DNA from: UTCFX2 sp963827155
GTDB taxonomy: Bacteria > Chloroflexota > Anaerolineae > Anaerolineales > UBA4823
DNA: 64,000 nucleotides
Direction of reading: 5' to 3'
Assembly (NCBI GenBank): GCA_963827155.1
Contig: CAWGZV010000002.1
Span: 682,001 to 746,000 of the forward strand
A model generated the notes under the pieces. It was not told where the DNA came from. It did no database searches and saw only the letters and a program-made list of their open reading frames with translations. A program made the position numbers and the translations under genes. Positions 1 to 8,632 of the stretch are shown here, one piece after another (position 1 is the stretch's first letter; the number at the start of each line of letters is the position of its first letter).

Positions 1-1029
1 GGACGACTTGCGTCGGGCGGCGAGCTGCTTCAATACGGTTCCGACCATCTCTCCGGCAGCCTGAGCTTCGCCCTGGAGTTGGGTGGTGAGAATCTCGGTA
101 AAGAAACCGAGCTGTAATGCTTTCTGCTGTGCTGCGGCAGCCGCTTGAAGGTTGTTGGCGATCACAAAATTATGCACCTGTTTGAAGATCGGCTCGTCAG
201 CTTTCATTGTTTCTGGTATCTCGCCGCTCAAACCGCGCAGGATATGATGCTTGATCGATGTCGGGACTGCCTCCAGAAGCTGATAACGCTCCAGAATTGA
301 CCAGCAATCTTGAAACCGGCCTGGATCCGGGACCGTAGGACCAGAAGCGATCGCATCGAGCGGATCTCCGACCACGTCCGAAAGGATCAGGGTTATGACC
401 TCAGCAGGCTGAGCAAACCGCGCCAAACCTCCGCCTTTTACTTCGTCGAGATGCTTCCGCAATGTATTTATTTCGGCGATAGCTGCGCCGCTCTTCAGCA
501 GCAGACCGGTGAGAGCCTGCAGGTCGCCCAGAGAGACGCCCGAAACCGGCTTGCAGAGCAAGGCTGATCCACCGCCCGATATCGCACAGATTACGAGATC
601 GTCAGGTGTTGTTCGTTGCAGAAGCTCGATGACTGCCTCGGCAGCCTGGATCCCGCGCCGGTCTGGGATTGGGTGACTTGCTTTGAAGAGGCGGATCCTA
701 TCCAGTGTTTGTCTGGTTTTATCTGCCGGCAAATACCCATCCTTTACGGTAACAATGCCGTTCGTAAGCCTGGGTCCAAGCAAGGCTTGCAGCGCTTTTG
801 CCATCGGAAAGGCGGCTTTTCCGAATGAGACCAGGTAAATATGATCGAAATCTGCAAGGCGGAAGGTTTCACCAGAAACAAGCAGGGAATTTCCATCGGA
901 CGAGGCGATTCGACGCACCACCTGGTATGGATCGACAGCTTCCAGGGCTGCATCCAAAATTTGGGCTACCTTCTGCTTATGCGGCGAATGCTTCAATGAA
1001 TAAGCGACGGACAAGCTTTCTTCGATCAT
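1..1029 (-). CDS. Glycerate 2-kinase, MOFRL/DUF4147 family (3' part beyond window)
   Basis: Phosphorylates D-glycerate to 2-phosphoglycerate in the cytoplasm, feeding glycerate into lower glycolysis. The reading frame is open from an ATG at 1029 to the window edge (343 codons), so the C-terminal MOFRL domain is missing. The glycine-rich stretch AISGGGSALL near residue 150 and LSDVVGDPLDAIASGPT near residue 217 are the family's signature blocks, and an internal NTLRKHLDEVKGG segment precedes the latter. A weak purine-rich ribosome site lies before the ATG. A terminator hairpin at 1060-1078 separates it from the tRNA-Asp gene upstream on the same strand. Assignment rests on these motifs; the exact phosphorylation position (2- rather than 3-) is from family knowledge. 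Confidence 0.88.
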   Translation of the reverse strand, partial: MIEESLSVAYSLKHSPHKQKVAQILDAALEAVDPYQVVRRIASSDGNSLLVSGETFRLADFDHIYLVSFGKAAFPMAKALQALLGPRLTNGIVTVKDGYLPADKTRQTLDRIRLFKASHPIPDRRGIQAAEAVIELLQRTTPDDLVICAISGGGSALLCKPVSGVSLGDLQALTGLLLKSGAAIAEINTLRKHLDEVKGGGLARFAQPAEVITLILSDVVGDPLDAIASGPTVPDPGRFQDCWSILERYQLLEAVPTSIKHHILRGLSGEIPETMKADEPIFKQVHNFVIANNLQAAAAAQQKALQLGFFTEILTTQLQGEAQAAGEMVGTVLKQLAARRKSS

Positions 1030-1055
1030 AATATCCTGATCCTGTGCAGTAAACA

Positions 1056-1085
1056 AAAACCCTTTCCTGCGGAAAGGGTTTTCTT
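1056..1085 (-). terminator. Rho-independent terminator after tRNA-Asp
   Basis: CCCTTTCC (1060-1067), loop TGC, GGAAAGGG (1071-1078). On the minus strand the stem is followed by GGGTTTTTGTTT, so it ends the tRNA-Asp transcript before the glycerate kinase gene. The plus strand also has a short T run. Confidence 0.75.
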
Positions 1086-1088
1086 ACC

Positions 1089-1165
1089 TGGCGGTCCCGA
1101 CGGGATTTGAACCCGCGATCTCGGCCTTGACAGGGCCGCATGTTAGGCCGCTACACCACGGGACC
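1089..1165 (-). tRNA. tRNA-Asp (GTC)
   Basis: The minus strand folds as a full cloverleaf. The acceptor stem is GGTCCCG (1159-1165) with CGGGACC (1093-1099). The anticodon stem GGCC/GGCC encloses the loop CTGTCAA with anticodon GTC, and the T arm contains GGTTCAAATCC. The discriminator base is G and the 3' CCA is encoded (1089-1091). A promoter with 17-bp spacing sits immediately upstream. Confidence 0.95.
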
Positions 1166-1178
1166 ATACGCGGGCGAT

Positions 1179-1207
1179 ATATTACCATACGGGTATCTCC
1201 AAGTCAA
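1179..1207 (-). promoter_or_regulatory. Promoter of tRNA-Asp
   Basis: Minus-strand -35 TTGACT (1202-1207), a 17-bp spacer, and -10 TAATAT (1179-1184), placing transcription start a few bases before the tRNA 5' end. It overlaps the region between the divergent tRNA and YigZ genes. Confidence 0.75.
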
Positions 1208-1251
1208 GGTGCAAACGAAGTTGAGCGCAAATTCGTGTTTTCCGTTGTGCT

Positions 1252-1282
1252 TTGTAAATGATATCACGCTCGAAGGTATAAT
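1252..1282 (+). promoter_or_regulatory. Promoter of the YigZ-family gene, apparently leaderless
   Basis: A perfect -10 TATAAT (1277-1282) lies seven bases before the GTG start at 1290. A TTGTAA at 1252-1257 could be the -35, with a long 19-bp spacer. Transcription would start at or next to the start codon, and no Shine-Dalgarno sequence is present, so the mRNA is probably leaderless. Confidence 0.6.
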
Positions 1283-1289
1283 AAACCAT

Positions 1290-1931
1290 GTGGCTGAGCA
1301 TCCCATCCCTGGCGCTGAGAACAGATCGGAATTATTTGTTTCCAATTCTCGATTTATCGCCACGATCGCCCCAGTCTTCAATGTGGATCAAGCGCGCCAA
1401 TTTATTCAGCGGATCCGGGGTGAATTCCCAGATGCCAGCCATCATGTGCCCGCTTATATTATCGGCTACGGGTCATCTGTGACGACGCACTGCAGCGATG
1501 ACGGCGAGCCGTCTGGAACGGCTGGTCGCCCGGCGCTCGCGGTATTAACCGGCAGCGGTTTAGGGGACGCAGCCGTGGTGGTCACACGCTACTTTGGAGG
1601 GACAAAGCTGGGCACCGGGGGCCTGGTGCGCGCGTACAGCGATGCGGTGCGAGAAGTCTTGAAAGACCTACCGCTTGCGCATAAAGTCGCGACGATCACA
1701 TTCATGATCAACTTTCCGTACAGCTATTTTGAAAGGCTGCGCAAGCTGATCGATACCGCTTCTGGGACGATTCTTGATCAAGATTTTTCTGGCGATGTCA
1801 CGGTCACTGCCAGGGTCGCTTCAGACCAGTATCTCAGGCTTCAGGCTGCGGTTCAAGATGCCACAAACGGAGGCACTGTCCCCGTGTTAATTAGCGAAGA
1901 GGAGACAATTTTCCCTTATCGGGTGAATTGA
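1290..1931 (+). CDS. YigZ/IMPACT family protein
   Basis: Member of the UPF0029/IMPACT family, linked in other organisms to translation regulation; the biochemical role in bacteria is unsettled. About 213 residues, normal for the family. The signature block runs from the SDDGEPSGTAGRP motif through GDAAVVVTRYFGGTKLGTGGL, followed by a C-terminal ferredoxin-like domain (DUF1949 type) with FPYSYFERL. The frame stays open upstream into the tRNA gene, but GTG 1290 is chosen because a TATAAT box lies seven bases before it and family proteins begin just ahead of this point. Intact. It stands alone between divergent tRNA-Asp and a downstream oxidoreductase. Confidence 0.85.
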   Translation: MAEHPIPGAENRSELFVSNSRFIATIAPVFNVDQARQFIQRIRGEFPDASHHVPAYIIGYGSSVTTHCSDDGEPSGTAGRPALAVLTGSGLGDAAVVVTRYFGGTKLGTGGLVRAYSDAVREVLKDLPLAHKVATITFMINFPYSYFERLRKLIDTASGTILDQDFSGDVTVTARVASDQYLRLQAAVQDATNGGTVPVLISEEETIFPYRVN

Positions 1932-1965
1932 AAGGTCTCCGAATAAACTTACAAAGGAGCAGAAT

Positions 1966-2962
1966 ATGAAGAATGTAAGATGGGGTTTATTATCCACGGC
2001 CTTGATAAATAAAAAGCTAATCCCGGTCATTCGAACCTCCCGGCGAGCCGAGCTGACCGCGATCGCAAGCCGAGACGAAACCAAAGCCCGGGCATATGCC
2101 AAGGAATTTGATATTGAGCAGGCTTATGGCGGATATCAGAACATGCTGGATTTCGGGCGAGATTGACGTAGTTTATATCAGCCTTCCGAATCATTTGCAT
2201 GCAGAATGGACGATCAAGGCGCTCGAAGCCGGTGTGAACGTGCTATGCGAAAAACCATTTGCAATCAGCATGCAGGAGGTGGACGAAATGATTGCTGCAA
2301 GCAAACGGAGCGGAAAAGTGCTCGCCGAGGCTTTCATGTACCGCCACCACCCACAGACGAAGATTTTGGGTGATTTTATTCGACAAGGAAACCTGGGAGA
2401 TATCAGCCATACTCGGGGCACCTTCAGCTTCTTGATCTCTGATAGGAGTGATATTCGCCTAAGAAGCGATATGGGCGGTGGCAGCCTATGGGATGTGGGA
2501 ATATACCCTCTGAGTATGTCGCTTTACGTGTTCGGGGAAGCGCCAGAATCCGTATATGGGAGCCAGTGGGCGGGCGATACCGGTGTAGACGAGACCTTTG
2601 CAGGTCAATTGTGCTTCAGCGGCAGCCGGTTCGCGCAAATCTCTTCTTCGTTCCGAACGGAATTCAACATTTCTTATGAAATTGTGGGCACACTTGGCAG
2701 ATTGATTTCCACACGACCCTTCAACCTTTTCGATAAAGAGCGCAAGCTGATCTTTTATCCGAATGACGGCGAGTCGCGCGAGCTACGAGTTCCAAAGCAG
2801 GATCTCTATGCTGGCGAGGTCGAAGATATGAACGCGGCAATTTTAGACAATACCCCCTGCTACCTCACCCTCGAGGAAACGCGCAACCTTGTCCGCACCG
2901 CGCTGGCATTATACGAATCCGCCCGGATTGACCAACCCGTCAGCCTGAATTCGATTCCATAG
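1966..2962 (+). CDS. Gfo/Idh/MocA family oxidoreductase, frameshifted
   Basis: NAD(P)-dependent sugar-type dehydrogenase. The first 62 codons (from ATG 1966, ribosome site AAAGGAG) give the Rossmann strand and ITASRDE-like turn. The frame then closes at a TGA, while the neighbouring frame continues with SGEIDVVYISLPNHLH, the family motif CEKPFA and the conserved C-terminal domain (GGGSLWDVGIYPLSM) to 2962. Dropping one T from TTT at 2151-2153 restores one protein of about 331 residues, the usual family length. Substrate cannot be told from sequence. The lesion is either a sequencing insertion or a recent frameshift; the rest of the gene shows no decay. Confidence 0.85.
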
Positions 2963-3051
2963 AATTTAGGGATCCTGTGTGATTTAATAAAAAGCAGCCA
3001 GGTTGAATAACCTGGCTACACGCATGATTTGCGATTTAGAACATAGCTCGA

Positions 3052-4917
3052 TTACTGAGACTGCAGCAGCCTCAGCAGCGTCTGCTTTGCGAGCAAGTCC
3101 GCGCTCACCATCCCTAATACCCGACGACCTTCGACAACCGGCATGGCGGTGATTTCCTGGTGTTCCAGCTTCTGGACGATATTCAGGATCTTTTCCTCCG
3201 GGGATACCTGGATCACCTCCGCTTGCATGATCAAATCCAGCGGCTGCTTCTTGCTGATTCCCTCAGCAGTCGAACGGGTAACATCCCAATCTGTTACCAC
3301 ACCAACGAGGTCGTCCCCCTCACTGACAACCGCCAGGATCGAACATTTCGTTTCAACCAGCATCGCGGCAGCCTCGCGAATGCTCTTGTGCTGTTCGATG
3401 CACGGCATTGGGATCATGATCTCCAGCGCGGTTTTGTCGCTCTCTCGTTTCGCTACTCGCCTGATGCTGATGCTTTCGGCGGCTTCGCACGGCAGCAAAT
3501 CTGGATCGGCAACGAGCAAATCGATCAATTCCTTCATATTCTGGCGGATCACTTCCTGACGAGAAACCTCCGCGGCTGTCCTACGCTGCTCGGCTAAGTC
3601 CTTCAACTCAGCGGCATGCTCGGACAACCAGCTCTCCACCTTCACCCGGTCTCCCAACATATCTCCGGGGATGCGAAGGTGGTCTGGTGTGCGGATAAGC
3701 TGTTCCTGAGCTGCGAAGATCACACCGCCAGAGTTCACCAGAAAATCCGAGGCAATCAAAACCCCTTTTTCTCGATAAACCTTCCGTTCCATGCGCAGAC
3801 GCTGCAGCCTGCGATTTTTCTCTGGAGAGTAGATGTTTGCACCCTCTACGATCAAATCCCAAGTCCCCATTTGTTCGACGGTCACGCTTGGCTGAGAATC
3901 ATCATCCAGATCGAGATAGTTGGAAACAGGGGAAGCAGGAATCATGCAGAATGCCGATTCACGCAGCAGATCGTTCGATGCGCTGCTGTATTTGGTGCGA
4001 GATACTCCCCAACGATCACTCACCAGCGTCTCTGTGAAATAAGGCCTGGTGACGGAAACCCGTTTTTGGCGCATTTGGAATAATTCGTCAATCGGCAGAC
4101 CGCGATCGTCGAATAGCATCCCAAGCGCATCACTGATCCCAATCACTTTCGCGCCATAGAGCTGCTCATGGATCAGATGAGCGGTGTTAGCCCCGACTGC
4201 ACCGAAGCCTTGAACCAGCACGGTAAGGTCTTCGATCTTCGGGATCTCCAGATTCGAGAATTGGGGAAGCGCCTTCAATCGAGGCATCTCCTCGAGCAGC
4301 GCCTGGAGCGCAATAACCAGCCCGCCTGCGGCAGCACCGAGCTGGTCCACCCGGCTGCCTCCCATCTCTGCGGGTTTTGAGACCACCGTATCCAGCCCAT
4401 TCTCAACAGCGATGGTCTTCATGTCCGCATCGTTCGTTCCAACATCAGGACCGGGGAGAAAGATCGTGCGATATCGATTGAGCAGCTTTGCAAAACGGCG
4501 GACAACCTCGGTGTGCTCTTCGGGGGTGAGGCTCCGCTCAGCGATGATACCCACTTTCCCGCCGCCAAAAGGCAGGTCAGAAGCCGCATTCTTCATTGTC
4601 ATTGCACGCGCCAGGCTGTGGACGGACCCTGGGGTGATGTCCTGGAGCATGCGAATGCCGCCCATGGATGGTTTGCCCATCGCCAGGTTATCCACCGCGA
4701 GATAACCGCCGACCTCTAGCGGGCTGTCTTCATCCCACATGCAGACAAGCAAATACGGTCCCAGGTTGTCCACTTCAATCCCCAGCCGGGCGAGGCGCTC
4801 CAGATCGACTGCTGCAAATTCTAGATAACAGCGTCCATCTTCACGCACGAGCCGATTTTTCCAGGTTTGTTCTGGCAGCCGGAGACGCAGGAATGCTTCC
4901 ATCCGTCTTGGGATCAT
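3052..4917 (-). CDS. Glu/Leu-type dehydrogenase fused to a C-terminal CBS pair
   Basis: Residues 1 to about 440 form an amino-acid dehydrogenase of the Glu/Leu/Phe/Val family: the substrate region has GKPSMGGIRM and KNAASDLPFGGGKVGI with the catalytic lysine, PGPDVGTNDADM follows, and the NAD(P) fold has VQGFGAVGAN. Residues about 495-620 form two CBS motifs (ILAVVSEGDDLVGVVTDWDVTRS and MPVVEGRRVLGMVS), a module that usually binds adenosine nucleotides. At 621 residues it is roughly 190 longer than a plain dehydrogenase. ATG 4917 follows AAGGAG at good spacing. It is the last gene of the C1 block; its job may be nitrogen assimilation or amino-acid oxidation under energy control (inference). 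Confidence 0.85.
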   Translation of the reverse strand: MIPRRMEAFLRLRLPEQTWKNRLVREDGRCYLEFAAVDLERLARLGIEVDNLGPYLLVCMWDEDSPLEVGGYLAVDNLAMGKPSMGGIRMLQDITPGSVHSLARAMTMKNAASDLPFGGGKVGIIAERSLTPEEHTEVVRRFAKLLNRYRTIFLPGPDVGTNDADMKTIAVENGLDTVVSKPAEMGGSRVDQLGAAAGGLVIALQALLEEMPRLKALPQFSNLEIPKIEDLTVLVQGFGAVGANTAHLIHEQLYGAKVIGISDALGMLFDDRGLPIDELFQMRQKRVSVTRPYFTETLVSDRWGVSRTKYSSASNDLLRESAFCMIPASPVSNYLDLDDDSQPSVTVEQMGTWDLIVEGANIYSPEKNRRLQRLRMERKVYREKGVLIASDFLVNSGGVIFAAQEQLIRTPDHLRIPGDMLGDRVKVESWLSEHAAELKDLAEQRRTAAEVSRQEVIRQNMKELIDLLVADPDLLPCEAAESISIRRVAKRESDKTALEIMIPMPCIEQHKSIREAAAMLVETKCSILAVVSEGDDLVGVVTDWDVTRSTAEGISKKQPLDLIMQAEVIQVSPEEKILNIVQKLEHQEITAMPVVEGRRVLGMVSADLLAKQTLLRLLQSQ

Positions 4918-4958
4918 GGATTCAACTCCTTAGCGAAACTGCATCCGTATCCTTCAAC

Positions 4959-6227
4959 TCAGCGGCAATGCAGATGCTGAGCTGCTATAAAGGAAAGTCC
5001 GTTTTTCGTCAATGCCCAGGCGGTGTGATTGGTGGCTTCCCATTTATCCACAAAATTGGCTTGCAGCGCTTCCCAATCTCCAGATTCGATGACTTCCTTC
5101 TTCTCGCGGAAATAATCCAGGATGTCGGAAGGATGGGCTCGGGTGGAATCGATTTCAGGGTCGCCGCCTTCGTGCTTGGCAGAGATATTGGCGACGTGAT
5201 CAGCAACCTGCACCAGCTCTTCCCGCCGATCATAAGGTTGGCGCACAATGCTCTTATAGGTCTCGGTGATATGATGCTCGAACCGGATGACATCTTCAAA
5301 GCCCAGCATTTTTCTGAATTGGGCAGTCAGCTCGAGAGTCTGATTGTTGATCGAATTGCTCCAGTTGAAACCGATCAGGGGAGAGGTGCCATCATCCCTT
5401 GAGAAAAGCTTCGCTCCGAGAAGGGTCCACAACCCGGCGTAAGGATTGTCGTTTCCGACGAATACCGAAATCTTGAACTCGATATCCACGCCCAGGCGGT
5501 GAAGCAAGTAGCCCACCAGAATCGTGCCCGGGTTGATATTCAAGACCTGGCGCACGCCATATTTGGTGTAGTAATACAGGTATTCATCCAGCCACTTCAG
5601 TGGATAGTGGTTTGGCTGACCGATCCCGCCGAAATAGCCGGTGATCGTCTCCGGCCCTCCTAGATGGATGTTGGATCCATCAGTCCCTTTTGTATCCAGA
5701 GTCTCGACATAGGTCGCACCGATGATCTGCATCGCGGCCGCTATCGCAGGCAGATCACCATCCGCTTCTTGTTCCTTCATTTTTCGGACTTTGATGAAGC
5801 GCCCCGGCATGAGCTTTTGATCGCGGATTGACTTCTTGGCGATCTCGATGATCCAAGGGAAATACTGGGTTGCGCTGATCTCCAGGGTAACGGCAAACTC
5901 ATCGGCAAATTTCGTCCTGGCGGCTTCACCGCCCAGCACATTTCGCCGGTAGTTTTCCACGCTGATGAATGCCCGGCGGTCTCTCTGGTCTTGAAGCCAG
6001 ACCAGATCATCCAGATAATCCGGATTCCTCTTCTTGACCTGTTCAATCAGGCTCGGCAGCCGACCTGCCTCGGCTGCTTTTCGATTGATTTCGTCGGGAG
6101 TACCGTATTTTTTTACAACTTCCAAGAAGTCGTTAACGACCTGGGTATCGGGATCTAACAGGACTGAATTAATTTCGTCCAGCCGATCATAGGGAATTTT
6201 AAGAAGCTGACGCAAGTCATGCTCCAT
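4959..6227 (-). CDS. Conserved protein of unknown function, 422 aa
   Basis: I do not recognise the family. ATG 6227 is preceded by GGAGG at six bases; the frame stays open a little further to a GTG at 6239. The protein looks soluble, with no signal peptide or membrane segment. Alternating strand/helix segments with glycine turns (LDTKGTDGSNIHLGGPET, VLNINPGTILVGYLLHRLGV, FVGNDNPYAGLWTLLGAK) suggest an alpha/beta enzyme, possibly a TIM barrel. Conserved-looking polar clusters are FNWSNSINNQ and RFEHHITET followed by ADHVANISAKHEGGDPE. It lies between panB and the dehydrogenase-CBS fusion, co-oriented with the C1 genes, so a role in C1 or amino-acid metabolism is possible but unsupported beyond position. 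Confidence 0.75.
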   Translation of the reverse strand: MEHDLRQLLKIPYDRLDEINSVLLDPDTQVVNDFLEVVKKYGTPDEINRKAAEAGRLPSLIEQVKKRNPDYLDDLVWLQDQRDRRAFISVENYRRNVLGGEAARTKFADEFAVTLEISATQYFPWIIEIAKKSIRDQKLMPGRFIKVRKMKEQEADGDLPAIAAAMQIIGATYVETLDTKGTDGSNIHLGGPETITGYFGGIGQPNHYPLKWLDEYLYYYTKYGVRQVLNINPGTILVGYLLHRLGVDIEFKISVFVGNDNPYAGLWTLLGAKLFSRDDGTSPLIGFNWSNSINNQTLELTAQFRKMLGFEDVIRFEHHITETYKSIVRQPYDRREELVQVADHVANISAKHEGGDPEIDSTRAHPSDILDYFREKKEVIESGDWEALQANFVDKWEATNHTAWALTKNGLSFIAAQHLHCR

Positions 6228-6290
6228 GATTTCCTCCACATTTTAGTTTTGATCATGCTGCCGAAAGGAATCCCGGCAGATTTCGGTTAA

Positions 6291-7145
6291 TCATTTTAAC
6301 GATGCCTTTAACTCGTCGTATTCCTCATCTTTCATCCCGAACCAATTTTCTGGTTGAGGGAAGGTCTTATCGGTGACCTCCTGGACATATCCCTTCAATC
6401 CATTCAAGATCACTTCGCCAGCATTGCCGAAAAGCTTTGCCATGCGCGGCTTGAAACGCGGATAGAGCCCGAACATATCATGATATATGAGAAGCTGTCC
6501 GTGTGCATCGGGACCTGAGCCAAGGCTCATGATGATGCAGTTTTCCGCCCGTTCGGTTATCAATTTACATACCCGGTCCGGGACCATCTCCAGCAAGATC
6601 ATAAACGCGCCTGCGTTTTCGAGAGCCTTGGCCGAATCAATGATCTTCTTTGCCTGAGCTGCGCCTTTTCCTTGAACCTTAAAACCACCAAGGGCGCTGA
6701 CGCTTTGGGGGGTGAGACCCAGGTGACCAATTGCAGGGATGCCAGCTTTGACAATCCCCTCGATCCGGTCGCACATCTCGACTCCACCCTCCAGCTTGAT
6801 TGCGTCACATCCTGCCTCTGCCATGAACCTTCCAGCATTCCGGATCGCAGATTCGACGCTGGGCTGATAGGACATATAAGGCATATCGCCTATCACAAAC
6901 ACATTCGGTGCTCCACGGCGAACCGCCTGGCTGTGACGGATCATATCCTCCATAGTGACAGGCAGCGTGGATTCGTAACCCAACATGGTCATCCCCAGGC
7001 TGTCACCCACCAGGATCATGTCTATGCCTGCCTGCTCCTGCAGGTAGGCAGTCGGAAAATCATAGCAGGTCAACCAGGTAATCGGGATTCCATCTTCAAC
7101 CTTTTTGAAAAGGGTTGGGATGGTCGGCTTCTTCCTTTCTGACAT
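6291..7145 (-). CDS. panB: 3-methyl-2-oxobutanoate hydroxymethyltransferase
   Basis: Transfers the C1 unit of 5,10-methylene-THF to 2-oxoisovalerate, giving ketopantoate for coenzyme A synthesis. The 284 residues cover the whole PanB barrel. Metal and substrate motifs are visible: TCYDFPTA near the start, ILVGDSLGMTMLGYESTLPVT, the VIGDMPYMSY turn, AIKLEGG, GHLGLTPQSV and LEMVPDRV with the catalytic acidic residue. ATG 7145 follows GGAGG. It sits at the far end of the C1 block, downstream of the methylene-THF reductase, and links CoA supply and the methylene-THF pool. No other pantothenate gene is nearby. Confidence 0.93.
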   Translation of the reverse strand: MSERKKPTIPTLFKKVEDGIPITWLTCYDFPTAYLQEQAGIDMILVGDSLGMTMLGYESTLPVTMEDMIRHSQAVRRGAPNVFVIGDMPYMSYQPSVESAIRNAGRFMAEAGCDAIKLEGGVEMCDRIEGIVKAGIPAIGHLGLTPQSVSALGGFKVQGKGAAQAKKIIDSAKALENAGAFMILLEMVPDRVCKLITERAENCIIMSLGSGPDAHGQLLIYHDMFGLYPRFKPRMAKLFGNAGEVILNGLKGYVQEVTDKTFPQPENWFGMKDEEYDELKASLK

Positions 7146-7333
7146 TCCATGCCTCCAGGTTTATTGAATTTCAAATTGAGAAGTGAGACTTTGAAAAATT
7201 GCGGATGCTTTTCTTATTGTACGAGAAACAGGTCGGGCTGACAACTGATAAAGGACATATCTTTAATATGATTGGATTCCACCAGGAGGATTAATATTTT
7301 TCATCCACCAGAATAATTGCACCATGCCGGTTC

Positions 7334-8561
7334 CTAGAGCCCAAATCTCGCTCTTAAACCACTGGGAGTGACCTGTTCGGTCAGCAGGGTTCTTATCACA
7401 AGGTCGCGATCCGGTCCGCTTAGAAGCGGCTGGATCAGCCTCTTTCCGTGCGAGTAGGTGAATGAATATAATCTCGAAAGGGGCGAATCCAGCCAGGAAA
7501 TATACGAGCGGATTTGCGCTTCTGAATAAGGGCAGAATGCCATTGCATATTCAACCAGCTCTTCACTTCCCCGGCCGGCTTCGATCAGGCTTGACAGATT
7601 GCTGCCGAGCTCGTCTGGCGAGATCATAGAAAGCGCCTCAAACAAGCCTGCCAGGTCAAGGTCTGGCAGATCAACTCCGGGGAAAGATTCCTTATGATCC
7701 AATAGCCATTCAGCCGCTGATAAGGGGCTGAAAATCATCTGTGGGGCAAGAGTTGCGATCCCTTCAGCGATCACAAGCTGCGGCCCGAGGGCGAAGAACA
7801 CCGACTGCTCCAGATAGCCTTTATCTCGAAATATGGTGAGCTCTTTCAGACAGCTCTCTGTGTGGTGCCCGGGGTACGCTTCATGGCACATTTGGTAGAG
7901 CAAACCAAAAGTGTATACCGGTCGTTTTATGTTGATTTCCAGCTTCGAACGGTAATTTCCAAGATACCAATTCGCTGCTCCATAATTCCCGTTTGTGATC
8001 GGGGTAAGCTCCAAAACCTCCCCCTCTGGAAGCGGTACCAACTGGCTGGTCCTCCGACGCGCTTCATCGAGCAGCAGATGCATTAAGGAGTATTGACCTC
8101 CCTGATTTCTCATCAATCTGTTGGACTTCCAGAAGGCTCTGAAACCTAGTCCGCAGATCGCCTGTGCCCGGGATCGCCTGATCGAGACGCTTCAGGGAGG
8201 CGATGAACTCATCCTCGGAGATCCACACCGGATCGATATCGAACACCCGTTCAAGCTCAAAATAGAAAGGCATTTCCACGCCGGCTTGAATTTCAGCCAG
8301 GGCTTCTATGGCGGATATGTGTTTCGCTAAGTATCCGGCGCGAGAATTCTCGAATCCGAGCCCAGGCAGCGAAGCGAGCAAGTCTTGGGCGTGACCAGAC
8401 AGCTGCGGAAAACTGAGAACAGGCTCTTCTTTGGCGCGGGTTCTGAGCTCTGGAGGACCGTAGTAGGTGTCTAGAAAGTAAGAAGAATCAACAACCTGCA
8501 TTGCCCGGTCCATTCGAAGGACAAGCAGAATGTATTCCTCCAGCCATTTATTCTCGTTCAA
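7334..8561 (-). CDS. DUF885-type putative zinc peptidase, frameshifted
   Basis: The N-terminal part (about 155 residues from TTG 8561, ribosome site AAGGA) and the C-terminal part are in different frames. The second carries the zinc-binding motif CHEAYPGHH characteristic of DUF885 zincins, and a downstream glutamate in the EGIATLAPQMIF block that fits the third metal ligand. Removing one base from the GGG read on the minus strand (8100-8102) joins them into a protein of about 408 residues, ending at 7334. No signal peptide, so cytoplasmic. The substrate is unknown; some relatives are annotated as carboxypeptidases. It interrupts the run of C1 genes and is separated from metF by a hairpin at 8588-8614. 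Confidence 0.8.
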
Positions 8562-8587
8562 TGAAAATCCTTGCCAGGAATGCTGTG

Positions 8588-8614
8588 CCTGACAAGGAGG
8601 AAAATCTTGTCAGG
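8588..8614 (-). terminator. Hairpin after the methylene-THF reductase gene
   Basis: Nine-base-pair perfect stem CCTGACAAG / CTTGTCAGG with a nine-base loop, between the metF stop (8633) and the next start (8561). No T run follows on either strand, so it may be an mRNA-end or processing hairpin more than a true terminator. Confidence 0.45.
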
Positions 8615-8632
8615 CTATAGACGGTTATTCCA

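Noticed and set aside
3616..4083. A 155-codon open frame on the plus strand
   Set aside because: Shadow of the dehydrogenase-CBS gene; no family features.
4668..5402. A 244-codon open frame on the plus strand
   Set aside because: It lies wholly opposite the dehydrogenase-CBS and 422-aa genes, has no ribosome site and gives no recognisable protein; the opposite strand is clearly coding.
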